A stretch of 38,306 nucleotides of DNA from Halorubrum distributum JCM 10118 (GTDB taxonomy: Archaea > Halobacteriota > Halobacteria > Halobacteriales > Haloferacaceae), in NCBI RefSeq assembly GCF_000337335.1, contig NZ_AOJN01000040.1, forward strand, positions 4,801 through 43,106. Reading direction: 5' to 3'. The number at the start of each line of letters is the position of its first letter. Within the stretch, counting starts at the first letter, position 1. The position numbers and the translations under genes were made by a program. This document shows, one piece after another, positions 33,156 to 38,306 of this stretch. Below the pieces are notes generated by a model. That model was not told the DNA's origin and searched no databases. It saw only the letters and a program-made list of their open reading frames with translations.

Positions 33156-34217
33156 TCAGACGAGCGCGTCGACGTCGACGTGGTCGCCGAGCAGTTCGGC
33201 CATCCGGTCGACCGTCCGGACGTCGCGCGTGCGGCCGCCGCGGATGACCCCCTCGGCGCGGTCGATGGCGGTGACCGTGTCGGTGTTCACGGCGAGGACG
33301 GGCTTGCCGGCGTCCGCCGCCTTCCCGAGCACCGCGCCGGAGGGACGGTGGCCGCCGGTGAGGACGAGACAGGCCACGCCGGAGGCGTCGAGTGCCGCGG
33401 TCTGAACGTCCGCGCGGTCGCCGCCGGTGATGACGGCGGCGTCGCGGGCGCGCCGGAAGTAGCGGAGCGCCTCGTCGCCGCCCATCGCGCCGACGAGGAA
33501 CCGCTCGACGAACGCGTCCGTGGGCGCGTCGGTGAGCAGCTCGGCGCCCAGCTCGTCGGCGAGCTCGCCGACCGTGACGCCCGCGAGCTCCTTCTCGTGG
33601 GGGATCGCGCCGAAGACGGTGATCCCCTTCGATTCGAGGAACGGGATGCCGTCCTGGTCGAGCGACTCGAAGGCGTCGTCGGACACCTTGTTAAAGACGA
33701 CGCCGGCGAGGCGGTCGCCGAACGCGTCGGCGGCCGCGAGCACCTCGTCGAGGTCGTTCGGCGAGCCGTACTCGGCGACGAGGACGACGCGCGCGTCGAG
33801 CAGCTCCGCGACGTCGACGTCGGTGAGGTCGACGACGCCGCCGGTGGTCCAGCTGCCGCCGCCCTCGACGAACACCTGGTCGTTGTCGGCGGCGATGTCG
33901 TCGTACTCCTCGCGGATCCGGTCGCGGAGGGCGTCCGGGTCCTCGGTGCCGCGGATCGCGCCCTCGACGAACGTCGGGGAGTAGACGACGGGCTCCATCT
34001 GGTGCATCTCGGCGTCGAGGCCGAGCACCTCGCGGGCGAGCATGGGGTCCTGGTCGAGCGTCTTGCCGACGTTCGACTGGAGCCGGGTGCCCTTCGGTTT
34101 CATGTAGCCGACGCTGCGGTCGCGGTCGGCCGCGAGCCGCGCGAGGGCGACGGTGATCGCTGTCTTTCCGGCGCTGTCTCCGGTCGCGGTGACGAGTGTG
34201 GTGGGTGTGTCAGTCAT
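33156..34217 (-). CDS. BioD-like P-loop / DRTGG-domain protein (phosphotransacetylase N-terminal type)
   Basis: 353 residues. The BioD-like P-loop NTPase has GDSAGKT (14-20); the DRTGG-type domain lies around 215-330 (ARDAAVITGGDRADVQTAAL, VACLVLTGGHRPSG). This is the architecture of the regulatory N-terminal part of large bacterial Pta, without the catalytic phosphotransacetylase domain. Its ATG overlaps the end of the ADP-forming acetyl-CoA synthetase gene by 8 nt, so it is probably a regulator or sensor in acetyl-CoA/acetate metabolism. Confidence 0.85.
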   Translation of the reverse strand: MTDTPTTLVTATGDSAGKTAITVALARLAADRDRSVGYMKPKGTRLQSNVGKTLDQDPMLAREVLGLDAEMHQMEPVVYSPTFVEGAIRGTEDPDALRDRIREEYDDIAADNDQVFVEGGGSWTTGGVVDLTDVDVAELLDARVVLVAEYGSPNDLDEVLAAADAFGDRLAGVVFNKVSDDAFESLDQDGIPFLESKGITVFGAIPHEKELAGVTVGELADELGAELLTDAPTDAFVERFLVGAMGGDEALRYFRRARDAAVITGGDRADVQTAALDASGVACLVLTGGHRPSGAVLGKAADAGKPVLAVNTDTVTAIDRAEGVIRGGRTRDVRTVDRMAELLGDHVDVDALV

Positions 34218-36384
34218 CGGTGGGTTCCTCCGCGTCGAGCGGCTTCGGGTCGGTCTCCGCGTCGGTCCCCGGCGCGTCGAGCGCCTCCGGGTCGACGGTG
34301 AGTCTCACGTCGACGGCGGCGGCGTTCGTGCCGCCGTCGTCGTCGGGCAGTGCGACGAGGGGGTTGATGTCGAGCTCGAGGATGGCCGGGAAGTCGGTGA
34401 CCAGCTGCGAGAGCCGGCCGATCGTCTCGATGACGGCGTCGACGTCGACCGGATCGCGACCGCGGGCGCCGCGCAGGAGCGGCGCCGACTGGATCTCCTC
34501 GGTCATCTCGCGCGCCTCGGGCTCGGAGACGGGCGCAACGCGGAAAGTGGTGTCCTCCATCACCTCCACGAAGATGCCGCCGAGCCCGAACATCAGCAGC
34601 GGGCCGAACTGCGGGTCGCGGTTCATCCCGACGATGGTCTCGACGCCGTCGTCGAGGTTCACCATCTCCTGGACTTGGACGCCGAGGACGGTCGCGTCCG
34701 GCTGGTAGTTGCGCGCGCGGGTGATGAGGTCCTCGTAGGTGTCGGCCACGTCGTCGTCGCTCACGCCGACGGCGACGCCGCCGATGTCGGACTTATGCAG
34801 GATGTCCGGCGAGACGATCTTCATCACCACGTCGCCGTCGACGCCTTCGGCGACCTCGCGGGCGCGCTCGGGCGAGTCGACGATCTCGCCGTCCGGCGTT
34901 GGGATACCGTACGCGTCGAGCAGTTCCATCGCCTCGACGCCGAGGCGGTTGTCGTCGCGGTCGCGCACCGTTCCGAGGATCTCGCGGGCGCGCTCGCGGT
35001 CGACGTCGAACGCCATGGGGGGCGCGTAGTCGCGCGCCTTGATGTCGCGGTAGCGCGCGAGCGTCGCGAGGCTGTCGATGGCGCGCGCGGGGTCGAAGTA
35101 ACAGGGGATCCCCTTCGCCTGCAGCTGCTGTTTGGGCTCGCGGGTGCGGTCGCCGCCCATCAGGCAGGCCGCGACGGGCGCGTCCATCTCCTCGCTGACC
35201 GCCTCGATCGCGTCCGCGAGCTCGTCGAACTCGATCGTCGCCGTCGGCGCGGCCAGCACGAGCGCGGCGCCGACGTTGTCGTCGGCGACGGTGATCTCCA
35301 GCGCCTCGCGGAACCGCTCGACGTCGGCGTCGCCGATCACGTCGACCGGGTTGTGGATGTTCGCCTCCTCGGGCATCGACTCGGCGAGCCGATCGCTCGT
35401 CGCGCCCGTGAACGACGCCATGTCGAGGTCGGCGTCGCCCACCGCGTCGGTCGCCATCACGCCGGGACCGCCGGCGTTCGTGACGATGGCGACGCTGTCG
35501 GTGTCGGGCAGCGGCTGGCTCCCGAGGATGCCCGCCGAGTCGAACAGCTCGTCGACCGACTCCGCGCGGATGACGCCCGCCTGGTCGAGGCCGGCCTCGT
35601 ACGCCTTGTCGGAGCCGGCGAGCGTCCCGGTGTGGGAGGAGGCGGCCTGCGCGCCGGCGCTCGTCCGCCCCGACTTCACGGCGACGATCGGGGTGTCTTG
35701 GGTCGTCTCGCGGGCGGTCTCGATGAACTCGCGCCCGTCTTCGATTCCCTCGAGGTAGCCGATGATCACGTCGGTCTCCTCGTCCGATCCCCAGTGGTCG
35801 ACGAAGTCGGTCTCGTCGAGGACGGCCTTGTTGCCGAGCGAGACCACGTCCTTGAATCCGATTCCGTTGTCGTTGGCCCAGTCGAGGACCGCGGTGACGA
35901 ACGCCCCGGACTGGCTCATGAAGGAGAGCCCGCCGGGGAGGGCGTTCTCGGGGCCGAACGTCGCGTTCATCCCCGAGGGGGTCGACATAATCCCCAGGCT
36001 GTTGGGGCCGACGAGGTTCAGGTCGTGCTCGTCGGCTAGCTCTGCGAGGCGACGCTCCCTCGCCGCTCCGTCCTCTCCCGTCTCGCCGAACCCGGCGGTG
36101 ATCACGACGACGTTGCGGACCCCCGCCTCGCCGCACGCCTCGATGGCGTCCAACACGATCGAGGGGGGCACGACGACGACCGCGACGTCGGCGTCCGCGT
36201 CGGCGACCTCGTCGACGCAGGGCGTGTCGAGCACCTCGTCGTAGTTCGGGTTGACGGGGACCGTGTCGCCGTCGAAGTCGTCGAGGAGATTCGACGTGAC
36301 GGCGCGGCCGACGGCGCCCTCGCGGGCGGTGGCGCCGACGACGGCGACCCGGTCCGGGTCGAACAGCTCGTTGAGCGTACCCAT
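34210..36384 (-). CDS. acd: Acetate-CoA ligase (ADP-forming), fused alpha and beta subunits
   Basis: 724 residues. It converts acetyl-CoA + ADP + Pi to acetate + CoA + ATP, the archaeal route for acetate overflow. The CoA-binding domain (1-125) starts LFDPDRVAVVGATAREG; the ligase domains hold the phospho-histidine H251 (ASSHTGTLAG); the ATP-grasp beta part spans about 465-700 (VVMKIVSPDILHKSDIGGVA, LELDINPLVALP). I start it at ATG 36384; a TTG one codon earlier is less likely. CTTAAG is 30 nt upstream. It is translationally coupled to the DRTGG-domain gene. Confidence 0.93.
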   Translation of the reverse strand: MGTLNELFDPDRVAVVGATAREGAVGRAVTSNLLDDFDGDTVPVNPNYDEVLDTPCVDEVADADADVAVVVVPPSIVLDAIEACGEAGVRNVVVITAGFGETGEDGAARERRLAELADEHDLNLVGPNSLGIMSTPSGMNATFGPENALPGGLSFMSQSGAFVTAVLDWANDNGIGFKDVVSLGNKAVLDETDFVDHWGSDEETDVIIGYLEGIEDGREFIETARETTQDTPIVAVKSGRTSAGAQAASSHTGTLAGSDKAYEAGLDQAGVIRAESVDELFDSAGILGSQPLPDTDSVAIVTNAGGPGVMATDAVGDADLDMASFTGATSDRLAESMPEEANIHNPVDVIGDADVERFREALEITVADDNVGAALVLAAPTATIEFDELADAIEAVSEEMDAPVAACLMGGDRTREPKQQLQAKGIPCYFDPARAIDSLATLARYRDIKARDYAPPMAFDVDRERAREILGTVRDRDDNRLGVEAMELLDAYGIPTPDGEIVDSPERAREVAEGVDGDVVMKIVSPDILHKSDIGGVAVGVSDDDVADTYEDLITRARNYQPDATVLGVQVQEMVNLDDGVETIVGMNRDPQFGPLLMFGLGGIFVEVMEDTTFRVAPVSEPEAREMTEEIQSAPLLRGARGRDPVDVDAVIETIGRLSQLVTDFPAILELDINPLVALPDDDGGTNAAAVDVRLTVDPEALDAPGTDAETDPKPLDAEEPTDD

Positions 36385-36410
36385 CAACGCGGGAGTACGC
36401 GAAGCGACGG

Positions 36411-36417
36411 CTTAAGA
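36411..36417 (-). promoter_or_regulatory. TATA box of the acd operon
   Basis: TCTTAAG on the minus strand, centred 30 nt before the ATG at 36384. Confidence 0.55.
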
Positions 36418-36491
36418 TCCGTGGGAGGTTCTTCGAAATCGGGTCCTATGGTGAACGATCGATCGGGTTTCGGTCGGCCCCCCGGCGATAC

Positions 36492-38249
36492 TCACGACGG
36501 ACCGGGGGCGGCGTCGGGGTCGTCGGGGTCGTCGGGGTCGTCGTCCGCGGTCGACTCGCGGCCCCCGATCGGCTCGCCGTCCGCGACCGGCCCACAGACG
36601 GTGGCGTCACGGTTGTCGGGGTCGTCGGGATCGGCGACGGCGGTCTCGGCCCCGACCGCCTCGGTGTCGCCGGACTCGGCCGCGACAGGCTTGGAGCCGG
36701 CGGCCGGCGCCGTCGCGCCGCCGTCCGGCTCGGCCGCCGTCGGCCGGACTTCGGAAACCGGCGGCGGGCCGCGGTCGGCCGCCGGGAAGGAGGGATCGCC
36801 GTCGGCGTCGGGGACGCTGATCGTCACCTCGTTGCCGTCGGCGCCGGCGTCGAACGCGAGGTCCCCCCCGGAGCGGTCCGCGATCCAGTAGACGAGCCAC
36901 AGTCCCATCCCGCCGGTGTGTCTGAGGTCGTCCATCTTCCACCGGTCGGTGATGGGGTCCCGCTCGCCCGGCGGGATGGGCGGCGCGTCGTCGCGGACCG
37001 CGATCTCGACGCGGTCGGCTGGCGCGGTGACCTCGATCTCGACCGTCGCCGGCCCCTCGGCGTGTTCGATCGCGTTCTCGATCAGCTCGGCGATCGCGTA
37101 GTCGAGCTCGGGGTGCGTGAACGCCCGCGTCCCGTCGGGACAGGAGACGGTGACGTCCGCGGGCGCCTCGTTCGCGTCGTCGACGGCGTCCGCCACCGCG
37201 CGCTCGACGAGCGGCGCGACCCGGAGCGGCTGAGGTGACTCGTGTTCTCGGAGCAGGTCGATCACGCCGCGCTGCTTCTCGGCCGTGGTCAGCAGGTCGT
37301 CGGCGACCCGGCGGACCGTCTCCGCGTGGTCGATCAGGTCGGCGGCGAGCTCGGCCAAGTCGACGTCCGCGGGCACCGCGTCGTCCCCCTCGGTCGCCGT
37401 CGCGGCCGCGCTGACGGCGTCGTCGACGCGGTCGACGATCCGCTCCGCGGTGCCGTCGACGATGTTCATGTCGTTGCGGATGGTGTGCCGGAGCAGGTTG
37501 TCCATCACCGTGAGCTGGCGCTCGCGGCGGTACTCGTCGGTGACGTCGCGAGCGAACCCGGTGACTGCGACGACCTCGCCGTCCTCGCGGACGGGGCGCG
37601 CGGGCACCCTGACCCAGGTGGCCGGGCCGTCCGGGGAGCCGATCCGGTACTCGAGGTTCGTCGGATCGCCGGCGGAGAGCTGCTCCATCGCGCACTCGAC
37701 GTCCGCCCGGTCCTCGGGGTGGACGGCCTCCAAGAACGCTCGCGGCCGGCGCTCGAGGGTCTCGGGGGCGATCCCGAACACCGACTTCGCCGCCCCGTTG
37801 ACGAACAGCAGTTCGCTCCAGTCGGCGCTGAACATCCACAACACGTCCGGCGACGTCGAGGCGATGGTCTCCAGGCGCCGCCGAGACTCGACCTCGAGGG
37901 TGATGTCGCGGGAGCTCAGCGCGTAGCCGTCGAGGCCGGTCTCCACCGGCGGAAACACGCGGGTGCGGAACCACACCCAGTCGCCGTCGACGGTCCGGTA
38001 GCGGTACTCTAAGGGGGCGTCTGGGCGCGTGCCGTCGGCGACGAGCGCCTCGAACGCCGTCCGGACGCGGTCGACGTCGTCGGGGTGAATCAGGTCGAAC
38101 GCGTCCGTCCCGACGAGCTCGTCCGGGTCGAACCCGAGCAGCTCGCGGGTGGCCGCGTTGAGGTACCGGAACCGGCCCATCTCGTCGATCACCGCGATTT
38201 TGTCCTGCGCGAGATCGATGAGGGTCTCTGGCTCCGGCGAGCGAGACAT
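36492..38249 (-). CDS. PAS-PAS sensor histidine kinase with long disordered tail
   Basis: 585 residues from MSRSPEPETL, no membrane spans. PAS 1 (about 10-120, LIHPDDVDRVRTAF) and PAS 2 (about 125-240, ending VTGFARDVTDEYRRER) precede an H-box, NLLRHTIRNDMNIV (H255), an N-box ELIENAIEH (388-396) and a G-box GGMGLW (446-451). Residues 482-585 are a low-complexity Pro/Asp/Ala tail; its end is encoded by repeats of GTCGTCGGG (36513-36545), giving DDPDDPDD. A longer reading beginning MYKRQ is excluded because that part is adapter sequence. Whether the genuine start is further upstream cannot be told. No regulator gene adjoins it. Confidence 0.88.
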   Translation of the reverse strand: MSRSPEPETLIDLAQDKIAVIDEMGRFRYLNAATRELLGFDPDELVGTDAFDLIHPDDVDRVRTAFEALVADGTRPDAPLEYRYRTVDGDWVWFRTRVFPPVETGLDGYALSSRDITLEVESRRRLETIASTSPDVLWMFSADWSELLFVNGAAKSVFGIAPETLERRPRAFLEAVHPEDRADVECAMEQLSAGDPTNLEYRIGSPDGPATWVRVPARPVREDGEVVAVTGFARDVTDEYRRERQLTVMDNLLRHTIRNDMNIVDGTAERIVDRVDDAVSAAATATEGDDAVPADVDLAELAADLIDHAETVRRVADDLLTTAEKQRGVIDLLREHESPQPLRVAPLVERAVADAVDDANEAPADVTVSCPDGTRAFTHPELDYAIAELIENAIEHAEGPATVEIEVTAPADRVEIAVRDDAPPIPPGERDPITDRWKMDDLRHTGGMGLWLVYWIADRSGGDLAFDAGADGNEVTISVPDADGDPSFPAADRGPPPVSEVRPTAAEPDGGATAPAAGSKPVAAESGDTEAVGAETAVADPDDPDNRDATVCGPVADGEPIGGRESTADDDPDDPDDPDAAPGPS

Positions 38250-38273
38250 ATCGGAGACCACCCTGAACTGAGA

Positions 38274-38306
38274 CTGTCTCTTATACACATCTCTGATGGC
38301 GCGAGG
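38274..38306 (+). other. Sequencing adapter at contig end (Tn5 mosaic end plus 454 primer)
   Basis: CTGTCTCTTATACACATCT (38274-38292) is the 19-bp Tn5 mosaic end used in Nextera tagmentation. The following CTGATGGCGCGAGG is the reverse complement of part of the 454 A primer. This is library sequence, not genome, and should be trimmed. Confidence 0.95.

Overview
The window is a GC-rich stretch of a haloarchaeal chromosome, most like Halorubrum or a close relative (the genus is an inference). The evidence is an acidic proteome, genes that mostly start directly at the predicted transcript start with a TATA-like box 25-30 nt upstream, archaeal TFB, a ubiquitin-like SAMP, a Tat-exported lipoprotein, NreA, DUF373 and RNase HI with its operon partner. 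The last 33 bases are not genomic. They match the Tn5 mosaic end followed by part of a 454 primer, so the window reaches the end of an assembled contig.

Layout. 1-3422: truncated soluble chemotaxis-type transducer, rlmE with a possible 20-codon leader ORF, a coiled-coil protein, a SAMP2-like modifier translationally coupled to a GNAT acetyltransferase, and a small membrane protein. 3423-4060: non-coding, dominated by a structured dispersed repeat (copy A). 4061-10706: gatB, a 1093-residue sensor kinase, pyrE and an orphan MoxR ATPase. 10837-10921: tRNA-Ser(CGA). 10992-14258: a tight operon of CBS protein, glyS and a dolichol-kinase-like membrane protein. 14556-18000: a small DUF7556-like gene with a palindromic operator candidate, panE, and an operon of an AstE/aspartoacylase-like protein with threonine synthase.

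18145-20530 is the most accessory-looking part. A CHAT-domain (caspase-like) protease has a compositionally foreign, AT-rich 3' end. It overlaps tail-to-tail with a tiny 43-residue hydrophobic peptide gene. 20653-24776 returns to core genes: a conserved small protein, a FilR1-type regulator, ppa, a PadR/RosR-like regulator, and rnhA with its operon protein. 24915-27692: a TFB that has lost all four zinc-ribbon cysteines, nreA with a C-terminal PCNA-binding motif, and a TatA-like membrane protein.

27693-28827 holds repeat copies B and C in opposite orientation, flanking a rubredoxin-like zinc protein. 28828-36384: a COG2108-type radical SAM protein with an unusual CX4CX2C motif, a DUF6517-like lipoprotein, a DUF373 membrane protein, a DUF7139-like membrane protein, and a coupled pair of a BioD/DRTGG protein with ADP-forming acetyl-CoA synthetase. 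A second sensor kinase runs into the contig end.

The strongest candidates for something undescribed are two. One is the dispersed element: TATA box, then a fixed 29-nt distance in copies A and C, then a long stem whose arms covary between copies. The other is the CHAT protease plus micropeptide cassette. Family names are from memory and sequence reading only; no database search was run.
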